Part shown: positions 1 through 9,628 of the stretch, piece after piece
Numbering within the stretch: position 1 is the stretch's first letter
Layout of the letters: each line of letters starts with the position of its first letter
Assembly (NCBI GenBank): GCA_030549175.1
Contig: JAUKUA010000007.1
Location: forward strand, 186,001-250,000
DNA from: Lasiosphaeris hirsuta
Taxonomy: Eukaryota; Ascomycota; Sordariomycetes; Sordariales; Lasiosphaeriaceae
DNA length: 64,000 bases
Direction: 5' to 3'
The notes under the pieces: generated by a model
The model's database searches: none
Seen by the model: only the letters and a program-made list of their open reading frames with translations
What the model was told of the DNA's origin: nothing
Program-made: the position numbers and the translations under genes

Positions 1-213
1 TTTCCCCATCTCGTATTCCCACCACCGACGCCAGCGACCATTTTCCCTCCCGCAACCTCCCAAACAGCTGCCTCTTTCGCGAGCATCCGGACATCCCAAT
101 CCGAACTCCCGTCCACCAACGTCCACAGCGCCCTCGACCCTCCCCTCGGGGCTCATCCATATCTAGGCCGCTCCCCGCCGGCGAGGCCCTCCCGGCCACC
201 CCGACTCGCGACC

Positions 214-1292
214 ATGACGTTCGGCGACTTCATAGACCTCTGCCGCATGGCGCCGCTGCCGCTATGCTCGTCCATCGGCCCCATAACGTCGATTTCGGCG
301 GGCGTCGGCATCGAGCCCGACTGCTTCGCCCGCAACATTGAGTTGGCCAACACCATCATCTTCCAGAGCGCCGCCAGCGCCATGCACATTGTGGCCCTCG
401 TCATGACCGTCACTATGATTCTGCACGTGCGGGGGAAATTTACTGCTGTTGGTACGTTGTGTCACTCTCATCTGGGTTTGAGGAGAGACGGAAACACGGG
501 GGCTGACCGCATGGCGCGCATCCCACAGGACGCAAGGAAATTACGACTTTCTTCTACATCTACATGCTGCTCACCTTCCTCTCGCTGTGCATCGACGCCG
601 GCGTCATCCCCCCGCGCTCGACCCCGTACCCGTACTTCGTCGCGATCCAGGGCGGGCTCACCTCGTCCCTCGTCACCTGCCTGCTGATCAACGGCTTCGT
701 GGGCTTCCAGCTGTACGAGGACGGCACGCCGCTGTCGCTGTGGATGCTGCGCCTGTGCTCGCTCGCCGCCTTCATCATCTCGTTCCTCGTTTCCCTCGCT
801 ACCTTTATGTCGTGGGCCGGCCTGGGCCCGACCAACACGGTCGGCATCTTTGTCGTCTTATACCTGCTCAACGCCGTCCAGCTGTTTGTGTACGCCGTGC
901 TGCAGATCCTGCTGGTCACGCGCACGCTCCAGGACCGGTGGCCGCTGGGAGACATTGCGTTTGGGCTCTTCTTCTTCATTGTCGGGCAGGTGATCCTGTA
1001 CGGCTTCAGTGCCACCATCTGCAGTGCCGTCAGCCACTACATGGACGGCCTGTTCTTCGCGACGACGTGCAACCTGCTGGCCGTCATGATGGTGTACAAG
1101 TACTGGGACTCGATCACGCGCGAGGACCTCGAGTTCTCGGTCGGCACCCGCATGAACAACTGGGAAGTCAAGGAGCTGCTGCCCGAGGAGGACCGCCGGG
1201 CGACCACGTACAACGACGAGCCCTATGCCCAGTCGAGCGCCTTCGACAACTCGTACGGGCCGAGCCCGAACCGGAGCTCGAGGTATACGTAG
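214..1292 (+). CDS. chs7: Chitin synthase export chaperone CHS7
   Basis: Exons 214-451 and 529-1292 encode 333 aa; the 77-nt intron (GTACGT donor, CACAG acceptor) splits a Gly codon. The protein is hydrophobic throughout, with about seven membrane segments, and starts MTFGDF. It carries the family's conserved stretches, for example FARNIELANTIIFQ, KFTAVGRKE, GLGPTNTVG and VYKYWDSIT. Length equals the family's usual 320-340 aa. CHS7 proteins reside in the ER membrane and are needed for exit of class IV-type chitin synthase (Chs3p in yeast) to the cell surface. The hydrophilic C-terminal tail (after about residue 280) is acidic then Ser/Tyr/Pro-rich. The start was chosen because upstream sequence has no better ATG and the N-terminus aligns with the family. 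Confidence 0.95.
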
Positions 1293-3340
1293 GGCATCGC
1301 CGGTGGTGGGGAGACATGAATAGCGGCTTGTTTTGTCCCAGGCAATGGCATGGCACAGCCCTGTTTCCTTTTCGCAAGCATATCAGCGTGTTGGCTTCTT
1401 TTTATATCATGGCGTTAGCATGGGTGTCAGCGAGCGCGAGACTGGCATATGTGTCTGGGAGCCTTTTTCGGTTTAGACTAGGGTGGCGATATGGGTCGAC
1501 GGGACGGGATGGGCACTCGGGCCGGGTGGGCTCTAAATGGTAATACTCTTTTGCCCATTATTTTTAAAACATAGTCGTACATAGGTAGCTATCGCCATAA
1601 CTGAACCTTGTTCTTCAGTTAGAGTTCCTGGTAGTGAACTAAACCCGTGGATGTGGGACTAGTTTAGTGATTGTGTGGAATGACGAATATGGCGTTGTGT
1701 GATGGAGACTACCTAAGGTTTATCGGTGATGACTATACTTTGACTTTGACAGGAAACCTTTCCCAGGTGATTGGGGTAGCTGACTGAAGGAGGGGGGGGG
1801 CATACAAAAGGCTGTCTGGTTTTTTTCTTTTTTTTTGGAGACTTTTGAGCTGGACCTGCACATCAACTTTACCACCTCCGATACCACCCAACGCCACCGT
1901 TGGCCATCTATACCACTGTTTCTGTCTCTGACTAGGAGTTCCTCAATCGATTCTTGCCGGGTAGGGAAACAAGATGGAAAGATGGAAACTGCAAAGAGCT
2001 GCTAGCGAGGCTAAACTCCGGCCAGGGGGACCTGGCTCTTTGCGCAACAGCAGGGCCCAAATGGAAGGTCCCGTCCACGTAAGCGGAAATTTGCGTGCCA
2101 TTGTGAATTCTCCTCGGCAGACCCAAAAGAGCCCAACACATTTTTCCGCTACTTCAACTCCTACTACCTATCTATCTTACTATTCGGTTCGACCTGGGGC
2201 ACACAGCCCGCTGACCCCAATTGGCCAAGGGATTTTCATTTCCAGACTATCCGTTTCCGCGAGCAGTTGCAGGCGCAACCCCTTGGCTCTTGGGGCTGAT
2301 AGCGGCCAAGTCCGAGGTAAGTGCCGCTAATAGCGTATGCTTGATTACTAGGTTCCGAAGTCTCCTTAGTATATGGCACTGGCACTGGCACTGGCACTGG
2401 CACTGGCACTCTCCATGGCACTTCCACTCTCGGGTGTGGCTCGCGCTGAGCAATTAATTGTTGAATCGAGGCAATTCCACCAGGGGGTTCGTCGTGTCAT
2501 CACGATTATCACGGCATATTGCCCATATATTATCGCACATGTGTTCTCTTTTGAACCTTCTCTATTGCCTTTTTTTTTTCCTTCCTTTTTCTTCTTCCCA
2601 CCACATCAGCTTACTTCTTCTGCCCGTGCTGCCTGCTCTCAGTGGCAGACTCGCCGGATTTGGGATTTGGGCTTAGTTTTGCTTGTTTGCTTTCTGGGTG
2701 CGTGCGTTCGTGGACCTGGACATGAGCCATTCTGATTTGCCTATCACGTCGCAGGGTTGCCAGTTTCGCCGCGCGCCAGGCTTAGTCCCTCCCTCTCGCC
2801 AAATGCCCCAGGTGCCTATTATAGGCCCCATCTATTTTGTCACAGGCGCCGTCGCCACTTTCCTAAACCTGCACCTCACATCCATACCTTGGCTTCAGGT
2901 GAACACGTCCCACCACCCCAGCAATTAGGACCTTGTCAAAAGCATCAATCATCGGCACCACCTGCTACCACCGTTGCATGAGCGGCTCACTCACTTCTCT
3001 CGCACTGACCTGGGTCGCAGATGAGCAGAGCGGAAGCTGACGGGAGCGCCTAAGGCTGGCAAAAACTTTGATGGGGCTGGCCTTATCGGGACCACACCAT
3101 CGAGGTACCGAGATCGAGACCCTACCGTCGGGACTCGCTCGAAACCCGCCTTCACTCTCTTGAACTTTCTATCCACACGGCACCTTCCATTCGTCACATT
3201 CCTTGACTAGGCCTTTTTGCTTTTCCCTTTTCCCCCACTTTGGGTACCCCTCGCTCACTCGGTCCTTCTACCTCATACCTTACTTACCCACGGTACCTTG
3301 CCTTGCTTATCCATCCACCCTGCGCCAACAGATATATATC
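1293..3340. other. Intergenic region, 2.0 kb
   Basis: No gene was recognised. It includes the 3' flank of the CHS7 gene, a T-rich/G-run stretch near 1790-1840, a hexanucleotide repeat (2374-2409) and a long pyrimidine-rich tract (about 2560-2600) typical of fungal promoters. The final few hundred bases are likely the promoter and 5' leader of the next gene. Short open frames here show no recognisable protein or splice continuity. Confidence 0.6.
2374..2409. repeat. TGGCAC hexanucleotide microsatellite
   Basis: Six perfect tandem copies of TGGCAC, followed by a few imperfect echoes (tggcac at 2416-2421). It lies in the intergenic region upstream of the DUF3716-type gene and is probably polymorphic. 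Confidence 0.9.
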
Positions 3341-6208
3341 ATGGCCATGATGGAGCTCGACGCGGACCCCCGCGACGGCGACGGCGATGGCGACGGCCAC
3401 GGCGAGGCCACGGACCCGGTGGCCGTCTGGGACGAGATCGAGGCCAACTACTGGCAGTCCATCACGGGGCTCCGGGCCAAGGAGGACCAGGACCTGGAGG
3501 CGATGCACCGCGAGCGCAACACGGCCATCGGCACCGAGCTGTTCGCCGTCGAGGAGGAGCGCCAGCGCATCCTGGAGCGGCTGGCGGGCCTCGACAAGCG
3601 CACGACCGAGCTGGCCGGCGAGCGCCAGCAGTCCGACTGGGAGCTGCAACAGGAGCGCATGCGGCGCGAGGAGCAGCGCGTGGGCGAGAACGAGGCTAAG
3701 CGCCGCTGGCTCGCCGAGCAGAAGCGCGCGGCGAGGGTCAAGGCGCAGCAGAGGGCGGCTGAGCTGGAGGGTGAGCTGGGCCGCCGCGAGGTCGTGCTCG
3801 AGGTTCGTCCCGAGGGCCCTCACCATGTCTCCCGCGAGGGGCCGAGGGAGGGTCACCAGGCTCAACAGATTCAGCATGTCCAGCAACAAGCCTATCAAGA
3901 AGCCCACCAAGTCCGGCAAGAAGTTCAGCAAGTCGAGCAAGCTCTGCAGGCTCTGCAGGCTCAGCAGGTTCAGCAGGTTCAGCAGGTTCAGCAGGTTCAT
4001 CAAGTTCAGCAAGTTCCGGAGGAGGTTCAGCAAGTTCCGCAGGTTCAGCAGGTCCACCAAGTTCAACAGGCTCAGCAAGTTCAGCAGGCTCAGCAGGTTC
4101 ATCAAGTTCAGCAAGTTCCGCAAGCTGCTCAGCAGGAACCTCCCCAAGTCCATGAACCTCAGCGGGAGATTTACCAACATACCGGCGACCAGGCTCATGA
4201 GGATGACCAGCTTATGCCAAATGCTCCTCAGAACATAAACCAGCCCTTGCCGGATACGATTCGGAACGAGACACAGCATCCGCAGGCGCAAGACCAGGCG
4301 CAAGCCGAGATGCAAGCTCATCCCGAAGCCCACGGTGCACAAGTGCCATCTACAGTCTACAACACAGTCAACAGCCAGCCAGCCAACAGCAACAACAATT
4401 CGGTCAACGAAGCAAAAGGAACCAAAGTCATTGGTGCACCAAGCGGCCATGACCTCTCCGCCCGAGACCGGTCGCCGTCCTCGTCAGAGCTCACCTCGCA
4501 ACTTTCCACCCCGCTGTCTGAACCGCAGCTGGACTTCTTCGACATGCCATCGCCGCAGCCGCTGGCACTGGGGCAGGAACAGTCTGTGCAACCCGATCCG
4601 CCAAGCAAGACTGCCAGCCCAACTAGGGACCCGTCTAATGCTGTTGAGGTCTTTGATGAGTCGGGCGCCCTCGTCGGAACCCTTCGTCGCATCAATCTCG
4701 ACAACCCCTGGGTCAACCACGTCCTGCAACTCCCTATCCGGCGCCCTGTCCAGATCCGCGCCGGGAGGAAGTTTACCTCGGAGACCCTCGAGTCTGTCTA
4801 CGAGCCCAGCGATTCCAAGGGGGCCAAGTGGATCAGCTGTCACATCCAAGCGACCGGCGAGATGCAGGCGCAGCCCTGCCAGACTTGCACCAAGTCAGCG
4901 GGTCCCTTCCAAGACTGCGTGCTTCTCGGGGGCCCCGAGTTCCCCCGCTGTGGCAACTGCGAATGGAACAGACAAGGTTGCCAGCTCCGACCAAAGTCGC
5001 GGCACGGTAGCAGTGTAGAGAGCGCCCACAGGTCGCCCAGGAAGTCTTTATACGCTGCGCCGGAGCCTAGCGTTGGGTCGGCCGCGGGTTTCACGGCGGT
5101 CAACACGGCCGCGCCCAGGGCTCCAAAGGCCGGCATCGTCGAGACTGCAGACGGCGTGCCAAAGCCGGAGATCAAAGGACCTTTTACGGCGAGGAGGACG
5201 GGCCGGAAGTCGCTCCCGGACACCCGGAAGCCGGTTGCTCTTCAGGCCCGCGACTCCATATCGGCCCTCTCGACCCCGCTCACGGGCAGCCCGGCGCCGA
5301 GCTCCGAGGTGACGAGCGAACCGCTGGACTGGTCAGAGATCAACAAGGCGAACCTCCTCTTGCGGGACGATGGGGTTGTCTTCACGGACCCCCCGTGCAT
5401 GCGCGGTGTGCCACTGGAAAAGATCAGCTCGTCACATCTGTACTGGGACCCAGACTGGCCCTCGATTGAGGCGCTTGTGGAAGCCGGCCTCAAATCGTGG
5501 AGCGACAAGTACACCTACCACATGGCGGCAAACTCATCGCAATCCAGCAAGTTCTTGGCGAATCGCCAAGTAAATAGAGGCCGGGCAATACAAAAGTTTC
5601 TGGAGGAGGGCGAGCTTCATCCATACCAGATCGTCGGCAAAGAGTACGTCAACAAGGCCTTCACCACAAACTACGACACGCTGTTCCGGCTGGTACAGAT
5701 CCTCGAGGAGCTTGCTAAGTTTAGTATCGATATCACGCCCTCACAGTGGTTGCGCCAGCGGCTGCACGAAGTGAGCATCGAGGATGGCGACGCCTTCAAC
5801 CTCGGCAAAACGGTCCACGACCTGTACCACGACCGCAAGGTGACGGCGCTCCGGACCAAGAGCGGCTTCGGCAACATCGGCCGGCCGTCGGGATACCGAC
5901 TTGACAAGAGCGCCGACGGCGCGACGCCCAAAAAGACCAAGGCGCAGAAGCGCAAGGAGATGCACGCGACCCCCAAGTCGACGCCGCAAAAGGCGGGACC
6001 GGTGCCCCCGGGACAGGCCGCTCAGCCTGCCATCCAAGCAATGCCGAACCAGCCCACTCTGGCTCCCGCTCCGGTTCCCCAGACCCAGACCCAGACCCAG
6101 ACCCAGACTCAGACCCAGGATCAGGCTCGGGCTCAGGCTCAGGCCTATCATCCATCACCGGCCGCGGCTCCCGTCCAACCCCCCCCCCCGTTGCACCAGC
6201 TGCCATGA
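3341..6208 (+). CDS. Gln-rich protein with DUF3716-like Cys motif
   Basis: Open frame of 955 aa from ATG 3341 (MAMMELDAD); the frame is open further upstream, but the Asp/Gly-rich start at 3341 is the first convincing coding sequence. Order of parts: charged coiled coil (about residues 25-150), a Gln/Val-rich repeat (about 190-265), low-complexity linker, a Cys-rich motif near residues 505-555 (CQTCTKSAGPF followed by CGNC and a further Cys) resembling the fungal DUF3716 zinc-binding-like domain, and a helical region before a Thr-Gln repeat and Pro tail. Function is unknown; a nuclear or chromatin role is possible but only inference. The frame ends just after a run of ten C, and the +2 frame then continues as a coding-like segment (next entry), so the two are probably one protein interrupted by a one-base indel. 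Confidence 0.75.
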   Translation: MAMMELDADPRDGDGDGDGHGEATDPVAVWDEIEANYWQSITGLRAKEDQDLEAMHRERNTAIGTELFAVEEERQRILERLAGLDKRTTELAGERQQSDWELQQERMRREEQRVGENEAKRRWLAEQKRAARVKAQQRAAELEGELGRREVVLEVRPEGPHHVSREGPREGHQAQQIQHVQQQAYQEAHQVRQEVQQVEQALQALQAQQVQQVQQVQQVHQVQQVPEEVQQVPQVQQVHQVQQAQQVQQAQQVHQVQQVPQAAQQEPPQVHEPQREIYQHTGDQAHEDDQLMPNAPQNINQPLPDTIRNETQHPQAQDQAQAEMQAHPEAHGAQVPSTVYNTVNSQPANSNNNSVNEAKGTKVIGAPSGHDLSARDRSPSSSELTSQLSTPLSEPQLDFFDMPSPQPLALGQEQSVQPDPPSKTASPTRDPSNAVEVFDESGALVGTLRRINLDNPWVNHVLQLPIRRPVQIRAGRKFTSETLESVYEPSDSKGAKWISCHIQATGEMQAQPCQTCTKSAGPFQDCVLLGGPEFPRCGNCEWNRQGCQLRPKSRHGSSVESAHRSPRKSLYAAPEPSVGSAAGFTAVNTAAPRAPKAGIVETADGVPKPEIKGPFTARRTGRKSLPDTRKPVALQARDSISALSTPLTGSPAPSSEVTSEPLDWSEINKANLLLRDDGVVFTDPPCMRGVPLEKISSSHLYWDPDWPSIEALVEAGLKSWSDKYTYHMAANSSQSSKFLANRQVNRGRAIQKFLEEGELHPYQIVGKEYVNKAFTTNYDTLFRLVQILEELAKFSIDITPSQWLRQRLHEVSIEDGDAFNLGKTVHDLYHDRKVTALRTKSGFGNIGRPSGYRLDKSADGATPKKTKAQKRKEMHATPKSTPQKAGPVPPGQAAQPAIQAMPNQPTLAPAPVPQTQTQTQTQTQTQDQARAQAQAYHPSPAAAPVQPPPPLHQLP
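3943..4130 (+). repeat. Coding minisatellite encoding Gln-Gln-Val repeats
   Basis: Degenerate 9-nt units of the type CAGGTTCAG repeat here and encode (Q-Q/H-V)n with inserts of PEE and QQA. It is part of the Gln-rich protein and predicts a flexible or coiled segment that varies in length between strains. Confidence 0.8.
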
Positions 6209-6290
6209 CTCTCGTCCTCCCTCCGGCCGCTACTCCGGCATCGACCCCGCGTCCGCGCTCCTCCCACCGCAAAACCCGGGGGGTCTCGGC

Positions 6291-6321
<31 letters not shown>

Positions 6322-6991
6322 GCGGCCTCCTCGAGCGCCCCCGCGGCCGCCTCCCGAACGCAGGCGCCGCGGGAGCCTAAGAGGCAGCGGATCGTGCTCA
6401 GCACTTCGAACGCGGCATTGCTCGAGGACCTCGCCTTCGACGGCTACACCACTTCGGACTCGTACTCGCAGGATCACGTCATGCAGGTCGACTGGCGCGT
6501 CTACCAGGTCAAGCACAGCACCAGATCGACCAACACCGAGGTGACGCAGTACTGGCACTGGATCGACCGCGCCGACGGTGGCACCGAGGAGAACATGTTC
6601 GAGCACCAAGTTCTCAAGGATGTTCTGCCGAGTAAGGTGACGTGGGGCGTGTATAAGGACCCGATCGACTTCCACTTGCGGCTGCCCGAGCTCACCGACA
6701 TCGCGTACGCCGTCGACAGCGTCCGCGTCATCATCGGCACCCGGAAGCTGGAGGGAGTCGAGTGGAGAGGCGATGTTCTCGCGCACTTCAAGAGGGAGCG
6801 GACTAAGCGACGGTTCTTGACCTTTATGAAGAAGAAGGGCATCAAGCTGATCAAGACGAGCGCGTGAGTTCTGGCATTCTTTGGTTAAGCTGCTGGGGGC
6901 GTGGCTAACTGTGGCGGCATCTAGGCAATACATTGACAATGTGTGGAATGAGACAAATCCGGAAATTCTGCCGAATTACGAATCCGAGTAA
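6205..6991 (+). CDS. C-terminal segment, probable continuation of the DUF3716-like gene
   Basis: Exons 6205-6863 and 6925-6991 would give 241 aa if translated alone. The 61-nt intron has a GTGAGT donor, CTAAC branch and CTAG acceptor and restores the frame to a stop at 6989. After a Pro/Thr region and a nine-Gln tract (CAG repeat near 6296-6321) there is a well-ordered domain with WRVYQVKHSTRST, YWHWIDRADGG and FLTFMKKKGIKLIKT. No family was recognised. The ATG overlaps the upstream stop (ATGA), an arrangement expected in bacteria but not in a fungal nuclear gene. The frame is open across the C10 tract at 6180-6189, so a one-base change there would fuse it to the upstream ORF. It is best read as the C-terminal domain of one roughly 1200-aa protein. 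Confidence 0.65.
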
Positions 6992-7972
6992 TTGCGACGC
7001 AACACGGCCGCAACGGCCGCGGCTCCTTCGCCGTCTAGCTCACCGATATGAACACCTCGCGTTGGTGTCTCGGCATTTTCTTCTGGCGCCGACCAGGCGC
7101 CAACTTCCTTTCCGCCGCGAATTTGGGTTTTTTTTTTCTTCATCAGATATCCGGGGCTTTTCCCCTCCCTTCTATTCTCTTCCAGGGTTCATGGAACCGA
7201 CCGTCCGGCCAGGGACGATAGCGGAGGGTTTGCCATCAGCTTTTTACCGTATTGCGTTACCCGTACTTACGCCGCCTTCTTGCGCTATTCGAGGGGCACA
7301 TCATTTTCTTTCTCTCGGGGAAATATCCCGAGGGCGGTTCTTCAACTAATGGTCTGGCAGCGCTGGTTTTTTTCTCTCTTCTTCTAGGGCGATCGGAGGA
7401 GGGACTGGGTTGTATCTTTATCGACGGCATGGGGAGGTTGTGGTTTTAGTGTACGTAGTAGTATATCCAGCAGAGACGCGGTAGCGTATAATTGAGATTG
7501 AGGCTGCGCATCATGTGTCTGTGGGATTGTCAGCTTTGTGGGCTTTGCGGCGGTGTCGGTAGCGACCGCACTGAAATTCGGGGTGATGCTGGACAAAACC
7601 ACCTAACTGAAACTGAAATTCGAGCTAATGTTGACCGTAATCATGGAATTGGCCCAGAGCAGACACCAACAACAAAACGCTCCCAAAGTGCCCAACAACC
7701 CCCCGTTCCCAACTATTCCAACTTGTCCTGGCCAAATTCCCCATGATCTTGGTGGGGTTACGTCAGGGGAGAAGTGCTCGCAGGGGTAGGTGTAAGCGGT
7801 GAGGCGGCAGAATATCGGCCCAGGCCCAAAATTTCCAATGGGGGCGCCCGTCCAACGCGCGCCGCCGGCGAAACACCAAAGCTTAACTCGCTCGCAGAAT
7901 CCCAATCGACGGCCCACCACATAGCTCCCAAATCCGGCGCCGGCTCACCACCGCTCACAGCCCCCGCCCACC
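6992..7972. other. Intergenic region, about 1 kb
   Basis: 3' flank of the upstream gene and promoter side of the bS6m gene. No protein, RNA gene or repeat could be supported. Confidence 0.5.
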
Positions 7973-8533
7973 ATGTTGTACGAGATTATTGGCATCGTAA
8001 GCTCCCTCCCTCCTTCCCTCCCCCTTCCCCTCCCTCCTTCCATCCCCCTTTCCCTCCCGCCTTCCCTCCCCTCCTGTCGATGCCAGAGTCTGTCCATCCC
8101 AGAGTCCGCGCACAGCTAACCGACCCGTCTCGTCAGGCCCGCCCCGGCAATATCGCCGAGATCAAAGAGTGCGCCCCCATCCCTCCCTCCCTCACTCCCT
8201 CCCTTCTCGGGGGAAAGAAAACTAACCATCCCCAACGGCAGACTCGTCCTCACCGCCGGCCAGCTCGTCCTCCGCAACGGCGGCGTGATCCGCGACATTA
8301 GCAACTGGGGCGTGTTCCTGCTGCCCTCGCCAATCTCCAAGCATCAAGTCCGACACAGACGGGGCCACTACTTTGTGATGCGGTACGATGCGGGGGTGCA
8401 GGCGCACGCGATTGTACGGGATAACCTGGCGATTGACCCGCGGATCCTGCGGTCGACGGGGGTGAAGCTGGGGAATGGGAAGCTGGATAATCTGAGCAAG
8501 TTTGGCAAGATTCCGTGGAGGAGTTTGGAGTAG
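7973..8533 (+). CDS. MRP17: Mitochondrial small-subunit ribosomal protein bS6m
   Basis: Three exons, 7973-7996, 8137-8168 and 8242-8533, give 115 aa. The introns (140 and 73 nt) have CTAAC branch sites, and the first is almost pure C/T repeats. The short protein starts MLYEIIGI, continues RPGNIAEIKE and LVLTAGQLVLRNGG, and ends with FGKIPWRSLE, the pattern of fungal MRP17/bS6m, which sits on the platform of the mitochondrial 37S subunit. Too many small exons make it invisible as a single open frame. Codon use switches from C-ending to G-ending triplets near 8390 and is followed by a purine-rich 3' flank with a G14 run. Confidence 0.9.
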
Positions 8534-9628
8534 GCGGCTGAGAGCTGAGAAGGGGGGGGGGGGGGAGGAAGAGGATGGAGGGAGGGAGATATATACCATG
8601 TACGATTACTTTGTACAAAGAGATGATGGGGATGGCAGTCAGCAGGACAATGGAGAGGTGAACAAACACCCTGATCAAGCCTTCTTCGCGTTGGGAGTGT
8701 CTATCTTCGTCCGGGTTCCGGGGCGGTCCCCAGACCCTCCCGCAGCGACGAATCTATCCAGGAGCATCACCCAGCTAGCTCAACCACCACCACAACATCC
8801 ACCCATAGCTGGACCTCAACCCCCCACAATTCCCTACCAACATAAACCCAACCAACCTACCTCACGTAACACCCTCAGCACAGCTCACGCCACATCCCAC
8901 CCCATCCCCTCGTCCCACCTACGACACCCCACCGCCATGATGGCTAGCAAAAGAGCACGCCTCTACGGCGGGTATTACAAGAACAAGGAAACACGGATGG
9001 GAAATAAGTCGCCTAGATCTTGGATGGCCACGCCGACCACTTTTTCATGTCACACCACACAGCAAAACATCACCCGGGGGTGGGGGGTCCAGTCAACAAA
9101 ACTGCATCTCGACAGTTCTATATTTGATGGCTACCCGGCTCTACCATTGACCGTAAAAAAAAACGTGCCAAGAAAATACCCATATCCATGTAACGTGCCC
9201 TGCAGCCCCTCGATGCGAGGATACCGTAGCCGCGCGGACAGACTCCGGAGAGACACCCCTGTCGTCCTGCGGCGACGCTTCCCCTTTCACGATGGCGGCC
9301 AACGTCCTAGTACCACAGCACGCAACGTCAACATGTAGCGAGAACAACTATCGAATGCGCGCATTTACTGATTTCGCTGTCATCATATCTGTATTTGTAT
9401 CGACACATCCACCGCGCGAGGCTATGCTCCGTGAGACCCCCCGCGCCTCAGCGCCGCAAAACATTGAAATAAACAAGCTATGCAAAGCAATCCAACTTCT
9501 CCCAACACTATTCGAGGTCCATGTCCACCTGGAACCCCACGTTCACGCTGCGTACTCTGTAGCCGTCATCGCTTTGTAACAAGTTTCACCGTAGTACCAA
9601 CATACAGGCCAGTCGCAGACGGCCTTCA
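8534..9628. other. Intergenic region, 1.1 kb
   Basis: It begins with a purine block including a G14 run (8552-8565). The rest is C/A-rich and then mixed sequence between the 3' ends of the convergent bS6m and DCN1 genes. No gene was recognised. Confidence 0.5.

Noticed and set aside
587..1543. 318-codon plus-strand frame overlapping the CHS7 gene
   Set aside because: Out-of-frame, His/Arg/Pro-rich translation of the CHS7 exon; the CHS7 frame is unmistakable.
3284..4450. 388-codon Leu-rich open frame on the minus strand
   Set aside because: Antisense shadow of the Gln-rich gene: CAG/GAG-rich codons read as CTG/CTC. No independent motif or start context.
6205..6208. ATGA overlap as translational coupling of two genes
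   Set aside because: Coupled overlapping cistrons are not expected in fungal nuclear genes; a frameshift in the adjacent C10 run explains it better.
5796..6404. 202-codon minus-strand frame with a poly-Cys run
   Set aside because: Antisense of the Gln/CAG repeat and Thr-Gln repeat of the plus-strand gene.
8502..9338. 278-codon plus-strand frame after the bS6m gene
   Set aside because: Starts inside the bS6m exon in another frame and runs through the G14 tract into low-complexity sequence; no protein-like pattern.
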